Positions 1 to 9,392 of a stretch of DNA of 64,000 nt are shown here, in pieces. The translations under genes were made by a program, and so were the position numbers. The stretch is from Candidatus Baltobacteraceae bacterium. GTDB taxonomy: Bacteria > Vulcanimicrobiota > Vulcanimicrobiia > Vulcanimicrobiales > Vulcanimicrobiaceae. Location of the stretch: assembly GCA_036559195.1 (NCBI GenBank), contig DATBTN010000047.1:1-64000 (forward strand). Reading direction: 5' to 3'. Positions within the stretch are counted from its first letter, which is position 1. Each line of letters starts with the position of its first letter. The notes under the pieces are model-generated. The model was not told the origin of the DNA. It saw only the letters and a program-made list of their open reading frames with translations, and did no database searches.

Positions 1-2162
1 ACCATGTGCTGCAGAAGCGCGGGCGAGTAGTTCCATGCCTCCGGCCCATAAACGTATTGTTCGAGGAGCTTGTACGCGCGACGCTGCGTCGCGATGGGGA
101 TCGCCTGCAGCGGCGGAGCCGCGTGCGGGTCGCCTCGGCGCGCGCGCGAGACGTACTCGCCGCCGAGATAGCGCGAAACGATCACGCCGCAGAGCCCGTA
201 GTGGCGGGCGAGCGTGCCGAACGCGACTTGCAGGTCTTGATACGACGTGCCGGCACGCGGGAAATGCCGGCCGACGTTGCCGATGAGATCGTGTGACATC
301 TTCATTTGCGTCTGGCACCAGCCGATATTGTCCGACGTAAGATCCCACTGTTGGTTGCGCGGATCGATACCGCGCCCGCCGCCCCACGCGACGTCTTCGT
401 CCGACGACCACGAATCGCGCGGATTGCTCCATGCGGAGGCCCAGCCCCGCAAGGTCGGCACCTCGGCCGCAGGCGTCTTCGCGCCGGGGATGCGCGCGTA
501 GCCCCAATGGATGACGTAATAATCGTACGGTCCGAGGACCGTTTGGAAATAGGTGCCCGCCGGCGTGCCCTTCGGCCAAATATTGATCGGCGCGTACTCC
601 ATCACCGAAGTCGCGTTGCCGTACTTGGAGGTAAAGGCGAGACTTTGCAGTTGTTTGGCCGTATAGGCCTGCGAACCGATAAAATTATGCCGCAGCCCGA
701 AATCGTGGCCCGATTCGTGCAGGACGATCGACTTCAGAAAATCGTTCGAGAACTTCGCCGGTACCGTGTAACCGTCGCCGGTCAGAATCGAGAGTGCCGT
801 CGCACCGTACTGATATTGCTCGTGCTCCCCGGTGAGAAATTCGCGCATGTCGTTGCGTCGCGCGGCGTACCGCGCGGCCGCGGGATCGGCGGCGGCCGTC
901 GCAACTTGGGGCTGCACGAGGACCGGGTAGTCGAACTTTCCGCCCCGCATAAGATCGGAGTCGACGACGACGCCGCTCTTGATCATCTCGCCCGTGTACG
1001 GGTTGTAGAGCAGCTGCGCCTCCGCGAATCCGCCCTGACGCTCCGCCAACCAGCGAATGACGTTATAGCGAATATCGTCCGGATCGAAATTCGGATCGTT
1101 CGGCTGGTCCTTGACCACGACCGCGTTCGAGATGCCGATCTTTTCAAAGGCTCGATTCCACGTCAACAGCGCGTCGCGAACCGGTTGGCGATACTGCATG
1201 GGAATCGTGTCGCTCAGATACCACACGATCGGATTCTTCGCGGGCGACAGCGCCTTCGCGGGATCCGACGGCTGCAGGTTCCAGCGAACGATGTAGTTGA
1301 GATCCTTGTTATACGAGTTGTCGCTGCTGAAATCAGCGTGCGCGTTGACGAAGTAGCCGACGCGATCGTCGTAGATGCGAGGCCTATACGAATCGTCGCG
1401 CGGCAGCTCGGCGATGTTGTATTGCATCGCGATCTGCAAGTTGCGCGCGTCAGGGGTTACGTCGATGTACTGGCCGTTCTGCGTTGAAAACGTTTGGTTC
1501 GCAACGAGCACGACGTTATCGGGGAACGCTTTGGTTTTTCCGAAGTACGTCGACTGCGAGTCGAGCCGATACGTTCCCGTGGGGTTAAGGGCGTGCCCGC
1601 CGTTGAGATCGGTCAAGGCGTCGGCGACGTCGGTGACGTCTTGTAGAAACGGTGCGGCATCGATGACGATATCGCCGGTCGCCTTATCCTCACTCAGAAT
1701 TTTGGCCACGCCGACGACCGTTGGGGCCGTCCCGGCATCGACCGCGCGTTGTTCGGGCGTTCCGGGGTTGGCCAAAAAGCGCGTGCTGGGGAAGAGAATC
1801 GCAACCTTGTCGTCCTGACGCGTAAAGCGCATGATCCGGCAGTTCTGCAGATCGGTGATCCCCGAGAACAGCCCTTCACCGATCCCATTAATCGGGACGC
1901 CGAGTTCCACGAAATCGCGATCGAGCTGGGCCGGCTTTAACTCGATGCCTACCTCCCCGTCCTTGCGCCAAATCGTAAAGAGGCCGTGCTGAGCCGTTCG
2001 CCCCTCGATCCAGGTATCGAAGGCCGCCGGGGCTCCGGCCGCACTAGCCGCCGGTTTGGCCGGCGTCGCCGGCTTCGGCGCCGCCGAAGCGGCACCAGCC
2101 GCAGCCAGCGCCAAGATGCCGCAGAACGCAACGTGTCCGATCCTCAACAAAACAGCCCCCAC
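1..2162 (-). CDS. Secreted zinc-dependent metalloprotease (DUF5117/DUF4953 type), C-terminus cut by window edge
   Basis: About 720 N-terminal residues are present and the frame runs off the left edge. The start is taken as a GTG at 2162. An in-frame TTG a few codons later is also possible, as neither has a clear ribosome site. The first ~28 residues form a signal peptide (VAFCGILALAAAGAASA), followed by an Ala/Pro linker. The zincin motif HESGHDFGLRHNF lies near residue 482 and matches the HExxHxxGxxH signature of this family. Upstream text such as ADFSSDNSYNKDLNYIVRW is typical of the DUF5117-DUF4953 architecture. It is probably exported to the periplasm or cell surface; the substrate is unknown. 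It is transcribed away from purN, separated by about 120 bp. Confidence 0.85.
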   Translation of the reverse strand, partial: MGAVLLRIGHVAFCGILALAAAGAASAAPKPATPAKPAASAAGAPAAFDTWIEGRTAQHGLFTIWRKDGEVGIELKPAQLDRDFVELGVPINGIGEGLFSGITDLQNCRIMRFTRQDDKVAILFPSTRFLANPGTPEQRAVDAGTAPTVVGVAKILSEDKATGDIVIDAAPFLQDVTDVADALTDLNGGHALNPTGTYRLDSQSTYFGKTKAFPDNVVLVANQTFSTQNGQYIDVTPDARNLQIAMQYNIAELPRDDSYRPRIYDDRVGYFVNAHADFSSDNSYNKDLNYIVRWNLQPSDPAKALSPAKNPIVWYLSDTIPMQYRQPVRDALLTWNRAFEKIGISNAVVVKDQPNDPNFDPDDIRYNVIRWLAERQGGFAEAQLLYNPYTGEMIKSGVVVDSDLMRGGKFDYPVLVQPQVATAAADPAAARYAARRNDMREFLTGEHEQYQYGATALSILTGDGYTVPAKFSNDFLKSIVLHESGHDFGLRHNFIGSQAYTAKQLQSLAFTSKYGNATSVMEYAPINIWPKGTPAGTYFQTVLGPYDYYVIHWGYARIPGAKTPAAEVPTLRGWASAWSNPRDSWSSDEDVAWGGGRGIDPRNQQWDLTSDNIGWCQTQMKMSHDLIGNVGRHFPRAGTSYQDLQVAFGTLARHYGLCGVIVSRYLGGEYVSRARRGDPHAAPPLQAIPIATQRRAYKLLEQYVYGPEAWNYSPALLQHM

Positions 2163-2283
2163 AATGATGAATATCCGCCGGTGGCCTAAGGCGCCGACTG
2201 GAATGATACTTTTCCTACAGTATGCCAGTAGCGACGGGCGGTCGCCTTCAACGATTCATCAAAACTGTCGCGATAACGGCCGC

Positions 2284-3426
2284 TCAGCCCTCGGGACGCT
2301 CGTAGACCCAGCGCATGATGCCGCTCGTGAGGACGCGGTGCTCGATGGGATGCAGACGTTCGAGAATCGCGGCGGCATCCTCGCCGGGGACGATGGCCAG
2401 CGGCTTGCGTACGAGCACCGGGCCGCAATCGGCGTCGAGCGTGACCCGATGCGAGCTGGCGCCGACCCAGCGGCTTTCGTCGCGGAGCGCGTCGCGAATG
2501 GCGTGTGCGCCGCGGTAGGCGCGAATCTGCGAGCCGTCGGGCATGCCGACAACGTCGCGCGACTGGTCGAGCGGGAGAAACGCCGGATGAATGTTGATCA
2601 TCTCGGGAAATGACGCGACGAACGATGCGTCGAGCAGATGCATCCAGCCGAGAAGCAGCACGAGTTCCGGAGCGCTCGCTTCAACCTCACGCCGTAACAG
2701 GTCATCGTAGTCCGCGCGCGTCGTGGTGGCGCGGTGCCACGGCAAAATCAGCAGACTGCGAACGTGCGCCGCGCGTGCGCGCTCGATCGCGTAGGCGCGT
2801 TCGTTATTGGTCACGAGCGTCGTGATCTCAAGCGGGAGGCGTCCGCCCCCGACCGCATCGAGAACGGTTTGAAAATTGCTGCCGTTTCCGCTGGCGAGAA
2901 CGGTCGTGCGCCATTTGCGTTGTTGCCACCGGTCTTTTTCAAAGCGCTCGACGATTCGCGCGCCGGTGTGCCGCGCGTAGTATGCGATCAGCTTCTCCTC
3001 GCCGACAGCCGGAATCAACGCGTGCGCATACCCATTTTCCCGTAGGGATGCAAGCGCGGCAATTAGCAGATTCGGTCCCGCGGGCGAGCCGCGAAATGCG
3101 GGGTCGACGCCAAACGGCCCGAAGATGCCGACGTCCGGCCGCGCGCCATATCCGCGCAGCCACGAGAATTTCAAACCTTGAGCCGCGTACGCGGCAAAAC
3201 CCACGTGCCGGTCGCGCGACGTTGCGACGACGTTGTTGGCGGCGAAGGCTTCGGAGCTCCACGTTCCGCCAAATGCGTCGTCGAGCCACGCGAGCAAACG
3301 ATCGTCCGCGCGCCCGCGTTCGAATGAAAAGCCGCCGGACTCGATCGCCCCGCGCGCCCGCGCCAACGCGTCGGGTGCGAATCGCTCGTCGCTCAGGTCG
3401 ACGAGCAGGTTGACCATCTCGTTCAA
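2284..3426 (-). CDS. purN: GNAT acetyltransferase domain fused to PurN (GAR formyltransferase)
   Basis: The C-terminal half (about 173-380) is phosphoribosylglycinamide formyltransferase, which transfers formyl from 10-formyl-THF to GAR in purine synthesis. ASGNGSNF (178-185) is the nucleotide loop. NIHP (278-281) holds the catalytic Asn and His, and D333 in DADCGPV matches the catalytic Asp. The loop after NIHP is unusual. Residues ~10-165 form a GNAT N-acetyltransferase-like domain with motif A GVDPAFRGSPAGPNLL (106-121). Standard PurN is about 200 residues, so this is a true two-domain ORF of 380 aa. The start is TTG at 3426, overlapping the purM stop by 4 bp; ATG at 3417 is the alternative. 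The acetyltransferase substrate is unknown. Confidence 0.88.
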   Translation of the reverse strand: MNEMVNLLVDLSDERFAPDALARARGAIESGGFSFERGRADDRLLAWLDDAFGGTWSSEAFAANNVVATSRDRHVGFAAYAAQGLKFSWLRGYGARPDVGIFGPFGVDPAFRGSPAGPNLLIAALASLRENGYAHALIPAVGEEKLIAYYARHTGARIVERFEKDRWQQRKWRTTVLASGNGSNFQTVLDAVGGGRLPLEITTLVTNNERAYAIERARAAHVRSLLILPWHRATTTRADYDDLLRREVEASAPELVLLLGWMHLLDASFVASFPEMINIHPAFLPLDQSRDVVGMPDGSQIRAYRGAHAIRDALRDESRWVGASSHRVTLDADCGPVLVRKPLAIVPGEDAAAILERLHPIEHRVLTSGIMRWVYERPEG

Positions 3427-4454
3427 GCGCGAGCGGGATGAACGACGACTTGCGCTTCGGTCTCGCGACGCGCCTCGATCCAGCCGATCACGTTGGCACC
3501 CGGCACCGCTGCGACCGCCTTTGCGGCGTCGGCGAGCGGAACGATCAGTGTATATCCGATGCCCATGTTAAACGTGCGGTAGCGATCCTCGTGCGCGAGA
3601 TTGCCGCGCCGGCACAACTCGCCAAAGAGCGGCGGAATCTGCCAGCGCGATTGCTCGAAGACGGCCTTCGCCGCCGGCGGAAGCGTCCGCGGAACGTTCT
3701 CGAGCAGGCCGCCGCCGGTAATGTGCGCCATCGTCTTCACGGTAGCGACGCGCTGAATCGCGCGCACTTCCGGCAGGTACGATGGGTGCTCGGCCAACAG
3801 CGCATCGCCGAAGGTTCGGCCGTCAAACGCGTCCGGCCACTCGGCCGCGGGAATCAGCTTGCGCGCGAGCGTGTAGCCGTTGGTGTGTAGCCCCACCGAC
3901 GGCAACCCCACGATCGCATCGCCCGGCTCAACAGTCGCTGCGTTCGGAACGTCGGCGATATCGACGACGCCCACGATCGTTCCCGCGAGATCGAAGTGAC
4001 CGGGAGCATAGAGACCGGGCATCTCGGCCGTTTCGCCGCCCAGCAACGCGCAATTGTTCCGGCGGCAAGCCTCGTAGCACCCTTTAACGACGTCGGCGGC
4101 AACCTGCGGATCGAGTTTGCCGACCGCAAAGTAGTCGAGAAAAAACAACGGCGTCGCGTTCACGACCAAGATATCGTTGACGCAATGATTCACGAGATCC
4201 GCGCCGACCGAGTCGTAACGGCCCATCTCGGCGGCGATCAGGATTTTGGTGCCGACGCCGTCGGCCGAGGCCACGAGCGCGCGTCCGTCGTCGCCCGGCA
4301 TCTTGAACAGCCCGCCAAAGCCGCCGAGCGCGTCGAGCTGATCCGGGTGCCGCCATCCCGCCGTGACGCCCTTATAGCGGGCGACCGCCTCGTTTCCGGC
4401 GGCGATATCGACTCCGGCCTGCGCGTAGGCGTCGGTGGAGCGAGGGGTGGTCAT
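3423..4454 (-). CDS. purM: Phosphoribosylformylglycinamidine cyclo-ligase (AIR synthetase)
   Basis: PurM converts FGAM to AIR with ATP, the fifth step of purine synthesis. The 343-residue protein shows family hallmarks: DGVGTKILIA, VNDILVVNATPLFFLDY, GGETAEMPGLY and HITGGGLLENVPR. I chose ATG at 4454 because GGAGG lies eight bases upstream. A longer frame starting at 4496 adds 14 unlikely residues. It overlaps purN by 4 bp, so the two are translationally coupled. pepA is divergent, 96 bp away, so this gap must hold both promoters; no convincing -35/-10 pair was found there. Confidence 0.95.
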   Translation of the reverse strand: MTTPRSTDAYAQAGVDIAAGNEAVARYKGVTAGWRHPDQLDALGGFGGLFKMPGDDGRALVASADGVGTKILIAAEMGRYDSVGADLVNHCVNDILVVNATPLFFLDYFAVGKLDPQVAADVVKGCYEACRRNNCALLGGETAEMPGLYAPGHFDLAGTIVGVVDIADVPNAATVEPGDAIVGLPSVGLHTNGYTLARKLIPAAEWPDAFDGRTFGDALLAEHPSYLPEVRAIQRVATVKTMAHITGGGLLENVPRTLPPAAKAVFEQSRWQIPPLFGELCRRGNLAHEDRYRTFNMGIGYTLIVPLADAAKAVAAVPGANVIGWIEARRETEAQVVVHPARA

Positions 4455-4550
4455 AGGAAAGCCTCCAGCGCAGGGCCATTGGTCGAGTGGATACAAAACA
4501 GTAATTCCGCCATTGCGGCCTTAGACGTTCACCCAAGCGAAAGGTTCACC

Positions 4551-6077
4551 ATGCAAGTTCGTATCGCAAATGATGCGCCGGGTTCGGTACGTGCCGGAGC
4601 ACTCGTCGTTCCCGTCTTCTCCGACAACGCACTCGACGGCGCTGCCAAGGCCATCGACGCCGACCTCGGCGGCGCGATTGCCGAGATCCTCAAGTGCGGG
4701 GAGATCAAAGGCAAGCTTTGCGAACTGAGCCTGGTCCACGCCCGCGACAAAAGTTATAGCCGCGTGCTCGTGATCGGCCTTGGCGAGAGCGCGAAGTTCG
4801 AGCCGTGGATGCTCGCGCGCTATGCCGGCACCGCCGTTCGTTATCTCGGCCGCCGCAACGTGTCGGAGATCGCGTTTGCGCTTCCGTCCCAAGCGGCCGG
4901 CAGCGAAACCGCGGCCGCATCGTTCGTTGCCGAAGGCGCGATCGCGGGCAGCTTCGATACGACCTCCTATCAGAAGGAGCCGGACAAACGCAGCGACACC
5001 GTGCAGCGCGTTGCGATTCTCTCGAACGGACTCGACGCGACGGCGCTCCAGGCCGGGATCGATCGCGGCACGATCGTCGGCGAATCGGTCAACGTCGCGC
5101 GCCGCCTCGCACTGACGCCGGCGAACGACATGACGCCGACGCACCTGGCGGATGAAGCGACGAAGGTTGCCAAAGAGACCGGGCTCGAGCTGGATATTCT
5201 CGACGAAGCGCGCGCGCGTGCCGAAGGCATGGGCTCGTTTCTCTCCGTCGCGCAAGGCAGCGCGCAGCCGCCGAAGTTCATCGTACTGACCTACAAAGGC
5301 GACCCGTCGAGCAAAGAGATTCTGGCACTCGTCGGCAAGGGCATCACATTCGATACCGGCGGTATCTCGCTCAAACCGCCCGACCGCATGGAAGAGATGA
5401 AATACGACATGTCCGGCGGCGCCGGCGTGATCGCGGCGATGCGTGCGATCGGTAAACTCAAACCGAAGCTCAACGTGATCGGTATCGTTCCGGCGACCGA
5501 GAATATGCCCGGCGGCAAGGCGACGAAGCCCGGCGACGTCTTTACCGCCATGAACGGCAAGACGATCGAAGTGATCAACACCGACGCCGAGGGCCGGCTG
5601 GTTCTCTGCGACGCGCTCTGTTACGCCTCCAAACTCGGCGCGACGAAGATCGTCGACGTCGCCACGCTCACGGGCGCGTGCGTCATCGCTCTCGGTCACG
5701 CAGCGAGCGCCGCCGTCAGCAACAACGACGAGTTCGCGAACGCATTCCTCGCCGCGGCCAAGCCGACCGGCGAACGTTATTGGCAGATGCCGCTCTACGA
5801 CGACTACACGACCGCAATGAAGAGCGACATCGCCGATCTCAAAAACACCGGCGGACGCCCTGCCGGCACGTTGACCGCCGCCGCATTTCTGCGCGCGTTC
5901 GTCGGCGAGACGCCGTGGGTGCACCTCGATATCGCCGGCACCGCATATCTCGACGGCGAGTCGGCCTGGCAAGCCAAGGGCCCAACTGGAACGCCGGTTC
6001 GCGCCTTCGTAGCCCTCGTCGAACAACTCGCAGGCACCCCCGTCCACAACAACGGCGCCACCAAAGTCCCCGCCTAA
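4551..6077 (+). CDS. pepA: Leucyl aminopeptidase, M17 family
   Basis: Cytosolic dimetal aminopeptidase of 508 aa, the normal size for the family. The signature NTDAEGRL occurs at residues 343-350. KGITFDTGGISLKPP carries metal ligands and the active-site Lys, and MKYDMSGGAGVI follows. The start ATG at 4551 is preceded by a weak GAAAGG; the frame is open upstream but without family similarity. It removes N-terminal residues from peptides. The gene is monocistronic in appearance and ends just before an inverted-repeat element at 6103-6180 that may act as its terminator. Confidence 0.95.
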   Translation: MQVRIANDAPGSVRAGALVVPVFSDNALDGAAKAIDADLGGAIAEILKCGEIKGKLCELSLVHARDKSYSRVLVIGLGESAKFEPWMLARYAGTAVRYLGRRNVSEIAFALPSQAAGSETAAASFVAEGAIAGSFDTTSYQKEPDKRSDTVQRVAILSNGLDATALQAGIDRGTIVGESVNVARRLALTPANDMTPTHLADEATKVAKETGLELDILDEARARAEGMGSFLSVAQGSAQPPKFIVLTYKGDPSSKEILALVGKGITFDTGGISLKPPDRMEEMKYDMSGGAGVIAAMRAIGKLKPKLNVIGIVPATENMPGGKATKPGDVFTAMNGKTIEVINTDAEGRLVLCDALCYASKLGATKIVDVATLTGACVIALGHAASAAVSNNDEFANAFLAAAKPTGERYWQMPLYDDYTTAMKSDIADLKNTGGRPAGTLTAAAFLRAFVGETPWVHLDIAGTAYLDGESAWQAKGPTGTPVRAFVALVEQLAGTPVHNNGATKVPA

Positions 6078-6102
6078 CCCGCTCAAACGACAACAAGCCA
6101 AT

Positions 6103-6180
6103 GCTTCGACAGGCTCAGCATGACAAAAGCAAACCTTTGTCATCCTGAGCTTGTCGAAGGACGGAGCTTGTCGAAGGACG
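6103..6180. repeat. Interspersed palindromic repeat, paired copies
   Basis: Two facing copies of a ~24-bp unit (TCATCCTGAGCTTGTCGAAG and its complement form) surround a short spacer, so the transcript can fold into a long hairpin. A further partial copy, GAGCTTGTCGAAGGACG, follows. The same unit recurs near 27.7, 32.3 and 60.9-61.0 kb. The element lies between pepA and the next gene and could stop or protect the pepA transcript. Confidence 0.85.
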
Positions 6181-6240
6181 GCAAAGCTCGCAACATCCGG
6201 GTGGCACGAGCGACGATGCGCGGGCTACACTGACGAGGTC

Positions 6241-7074
6241 ATGAGTACCGAGTACGACCGGATCGCCGAAGCGATCGACTATCTTAGCCGGCACGTCGCC
6301 GAACAGCCGCAGCTCGACGATATCGCGACCACCGTCGGCGTGAGTCCGTTTCATCTGCAGCGAATGTTTCGCCGCTGGGCCGGCATCACGCCGAAGCAGT
6401 TTCTGCAATTCCTCACGCTCGAACGCGCGAAAGAACTCCTCGACGAACGCCGCAGCGTACTCGAGGTCGCGCTCGAGAGCGGACTCTCGAGCCCGGCGCG
6501 CGTGCACGATCACTTCGTTACGCTCGAGGCCGTAACGCCCGGAGAATACAAAGGGCGCGGCGCCGGCCTCGCGATTCGCTACGGCGTCGCTCCGACGATC
6601 TTCGGCACCGCGTTCGTCGCGCAGACCGAACGCGGCATCTGCGCCTTCGCGTTCGTCGATAACGATCTCGCGCAGCAGGTCGACGATTTACGCGAACGAT
6701 GGAACGCGGCCGAACTCACGCGCGACGACGCGACGGCGGCCGACGCCGTGACGCGCATCTTCGACGGCAACCCCGATGCTTCCGAACCCCTGCGGCTCGT
6801 CGCCCGCGGTACCAACTTCCAGGTGCGCGTCTGGCGCGCGCTGCTCGATATTCCGTTTGGTGAAGTGCGGTCGTACGAACAGCTCGCGCGGGCGATCGGT
6901 TCGCCCAAGGCCGCGCGCGCCGTCGGGAACGCGCTCGCGCGCAACACCGTCGGATTTCTCATCCCGTGCCATCGCGTCATTCTCAGTACCGGCGCCGTCG
7001 GCAGCTATCGCTGGTCGCCGCATCGCAAACGCGCGCTGCTCGCGTGGGAGGCCGCGCGAAGCACTCCGGCGTGA
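6241..7074 (+). CDS. AraC-type HTH plus O6-methylguanine-DNA methyltransferase (Ada-like without the N-terminal metal domain)
   Basis: 277 residues. Residues 1-100 are an AraC-type HTH (ATTVGVSPFHLQRMFRRWAG). The C-terminal part is an Ogt/MGMT domain with the acceptor cysteine C243 in IPCHRVI and the arginine finger region SPKAARAVGNAL. It repairs O6-alkylguanine by suicide transfer to the cysteine. E. coli Ada also has an N-terminal Zn-Cys phosphotriester sensor; that part is missing here, as in many bifunctional HTH/MGMT proteins. The start is ATG at 6241, since the upstream extension has no similarity and includes repeat DNA. panB follows immediately. Confidence 0.9.
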   Translation: MSTEYDRIAEAIDYLSRHVAEQPQLDDIATTVGVSPFHLQRMFRRWAGITPKQFLQFLTLERAKELLDERRSVLEVALESGLSSPARVHDHFVTLEAVTPGEYKGRGAGLAIRYGVAPTIFGTAFVAQTERGICAFAFVDNDLAQQVDDLRERWNAAELTRDDATAADAVTRIFDGNPDASEPLRLVARGTNFQVRVWRALLDIPFGEVRSYEQLARAIGSPKAARAVGNALARNTVGFLIPCHRVILSTGAVGSYRWSPHRKRALLAWEAARSTPA

Positions 7075-7118
7075 TGCTTCGGCGGGGCGGCGAGCCGGCG
7101 GTGCAGAAGGCCGCTAGA

Positions 7119-7958
7119 GTGACAACTCCGCCAAGCACCGTTCCCGAGCCGGCCGAGTCCCGGCCGTACGTCCCCGCAACCGGCGCCGCCGTAAGACGCC
7201 TGACCGCCGGCGCGATCGCGCGACGCAAAGGCAAAGCGATCTTTCCGGTCGTTACCGCGTACGACGCTCCGTTCGGCCACTTCGCGGAGGACGCGGGGAT
7301 CGACGTCATTCTCGTTGGCGATAGCCTCGGCAACGTCGTGTTGGGATACGACGAGACGACGCCGGTCACGCTCGAGGATATGATCCATCATTCGCAAGCG
7401 GTCGTTCGTGGAACGGCCCGCGCTCACGTGATGGTCGATCTTCCCTTCGGCTCCTATCAGGTTAGCGACGAAGATGCCGTGCGTAGTTCGATTCGCCTAG
7501 TTAAAGAGGGCGGCGCCTGTTCGGTCAAAATGGAAGGCGGCGAGCACGTCGCCGAACGCATCGCCGCGATCGTCGGAGCGGGCATTCCGGTCGTCGGCCA
7601 CATCGGCGTCACGCCGCAAACCGCCGGTTTGGGACCGGGATACAAACAGCGCAACAATCGCGAGCAGTTACTGGCCGACGCGCGCGCGGTCGAAGCCGCG
7701 GGCGCGTACGCGATCGTCCTCGAAGTCATCGATCACGAGATCGCGCGCGAGATCACGCAGACGACCAAAATTCCGACCATCGGCATCGGCGCGGGCCCGC
7801 ACTGCGATTCCCAGGTGCTCGTTATCTACGATCTGCTCGGTTTGTACGAGCACGCGCCGAGTTTCGTCAAACGCTATGCGGATATCGGAACGGCCGCCAC
7901 CGAGGCACTCCGTACGTACGCGCACGAAGTGCGCGCCGGAGCGTTTCCCGAAGGTTAA
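7119..7958 (+). CDS. panB: 3-methyl-2-oxobutanoate hydroxymethyltransferase
   Basis: PanB makes ketopantoate from alpha-ketoisovalerate and methylene-THF for pantothenate/CoA synthesis. Motifs seen: VVTAYDAPFG, LVGDSLGNVVLGYD, HVMVDLPFGSY, VKMEGG, GHIGVTPQ, the catalytic Glu in IVLEVID, and IGIGAGPHCDSQVLV. I chose GTG at 7119 because AGAAGG lies eight bases before it, giving 279 aa. An ATG at 7074 overlapping the stop of the previous gene is possible but has no ribosome site. Its last 4 bp overlap the end of purF on the other strand. The other pan genes are not in the window. Confidence 0.93.
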   Translation: MTTPPSTVPEPAESRPYVPATGAAVRRLTAGAIARRKGKAIFPVVTAYDAPFGHFAEDAGIDVILVGDSLGNVVLGYDETTPVTLEDMIHHSQAVVRGTARAHVMVDLPFGSYQVSDEDAVRSSIRLVKEGGACSVKMEGGEHVAERIAAIVGAGIPVVGHIGVTPQTAGLGPGYKQRNNREQLLADARAVEAAGAYAIVLEVIDHEIAREITQTTKIPTIGIGAGPHCDSQVLVIYDLLGLYEHAPSFVKRYADIGTAATEALRTYAHEVRAGAFPEG

Positions 7959-9322
7959 GCCAACACGCGCGGTAAGAACGCGGCCGGAAGATTCGGATAG
8001 GTACCGTTGAGACAGCCCAGGCACATCTCGTCGCGTTTGCGCTCGGTCGCGGCGATCAACCCGTCGATGCTTAAGTAGCCCAGCGAATCCGCGCCGATTT
8101 TTTGGCGAATCTCTTCGACCGAGTAGTTCGCGCCGATCAGTTCGTCGTAGGTGGCCATGTCGACGCCGTGGTAGCACGGGTGCTTGATCGGCGGCGAGGT
8201 GATGCGAACGTGGACCTCGAGCGCCCCCGCTTCGCGCAAGAGCTGCACGATGCGCGGCGTGGTCGTTCCGCGAACGATCGAGTCGTCGACCACGATAACC
8301 CGGCGGCCCCTTAAATTCTCCACGATCGGATTGAACTTCATGTGCACGCCGCGGCTGCGGATCTTTTGATCGGGGTTGATGAACGTGCGCCCGATGTAGC
8401 GATTTTTGATCAAGCCCTCGACGTACGGCAGCCCGCTTTCGTCCGCGAAGCCGATGCCGCCGGGAATGGCGGAGTCCGGAACGGCCATCACGACGTCGGC
8501 CTCAACGGGATGCTCTTTGGCGAGTTGCCGCCCCATCCGATGACGCGCCATGTAGATCGACTGTCCGTTGAGCTGCGAATCCGGCCGCGCGAAATAAATG
8601 TATTCGAACATGCAGAGCGCGGGCGTTTCGTTGGTCTCGACGCGATGCGAATACAACGTGCCGTCTTTACTCACGCGCACGATCTCGCCGGCGCCGACTT
8701 CGCGCACGAACTCCGCACCGATGGTCGAGAGCGCGCACGTTTCGGATGCCACCGCATAACCGCCGTCGGGAAACTTGCCCAAGGAAAGCGGCCGAACGCC
8801 CCACGGATCGCGAAAAGCGTAGAGTTCGTCGTCGGTACAGAGCACGATCGAATACGCGCCGCGCGCCCGACGGATCACGGCATCGATCCGCTCGAGCATG
8901 GTGCCTGGCGTTTCGACCAGCAGTTTCGCCATGACTTCGGAATCGGAGGTGGCCCGCAGTACGATCGTGGGCGAAAGCGTCGCGCGCAATTCGTCGGTGT
9001 TCGTGAGATTGCCGTTATGCGCGAAGGCGAAGTCGCCGATATCGCTGCGCTCGAGCAGCGGCTGCGCGTTGACCACGACCGAGGAGCCGCTCGTCGAGTA
9101 GCGCGTGTGGCCGACCGCGATGTGCCCGGTGAGCGGCGCGAGCACGTCTTCATCGAAGATTTGGCCGATCAGGCCCATATCTTTGTGGGAGCGCAGCGTG
9201 GTTCCGTCGGCGGCGGCGATCCCGGCCGACTCCTGGCCGCGATGCTGTAGCGCGAAGAGCGCAAAGAACGCGAGCCGCGAGGCTTCACGACCGGGCGCGA
9301 AGACTCCGGCGATGCCGCACAT
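7955..9322 (-). CDS. purF: Amidophosphoribosyltransferase
   Basis: First committed step of purine synthesis: PRPP plus glutamine to phosphoribosylamine. The 455-residue protein begins MCGIAGVFAPG, so Cys2 becomes the N-terminal nucleophile without a propeptide. The PRPP loop is VIVVDDSIVRGTTT. Four cysteines expected for the Bacillus-type 4Fe-4S cluster are present: CMFEYIYFARPDS, KHPCYHG and CLGCLNG. It stands alone, convergent with panB and about 6 kb from purD, so it is not part of the main pur operon. Confidence 0.95.
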   Translation of the reverse strand: MCGIAGVFAPGREASRLAFFALFALQHRGQESAGIAAADGTTLRSHKDMGLIGQIFDEDVLAPLTGHIAVGHTRYSTSGSSVVVNAQPLLERSDIGDFAFAHNGNLTNTDELRATLSPTIVLRATSDSEVMAKLLVETPGTMLERIDAVIRRARGAYSIVLCTDDELYAFRDPWGVRPLSLGKFPDGGYAVASETCALSTIGAEFVREVGAGEIVRVSKDGTLYSHRVETNETPALCMFEYIYFARPDSQLNGQSIYMARHRMGRQLAKEHPVEADVVMAVPDSAIPGGIGFADESGLPYVEGLIKNRYIGRTFINPDQKIRSRGVHMKFNPIVENLRGRRVIVVDDSIVRGTTTPRIVQLLREAGALEVHVRITSPPIKHPCYHGVDMATYDELIGANYSVEEIRQKIGADSLGYLSIDGLIAATERKRDEMCLGCLNGTYPNLPAAFLPRVLA

Positions 9323-9392
9323 TAGCTAGGGGATCCCACAACGACCACGATAGGTCAATTCTATCCGAAGGCTCGATCCTCCGGCACCTTCT

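Noticed and set aside
4521-6143. 540-codon minus-strand frame opposite pepA
   Set aside because: It covers a complete, motif-bearing pepA and shows only low-complexity composition.
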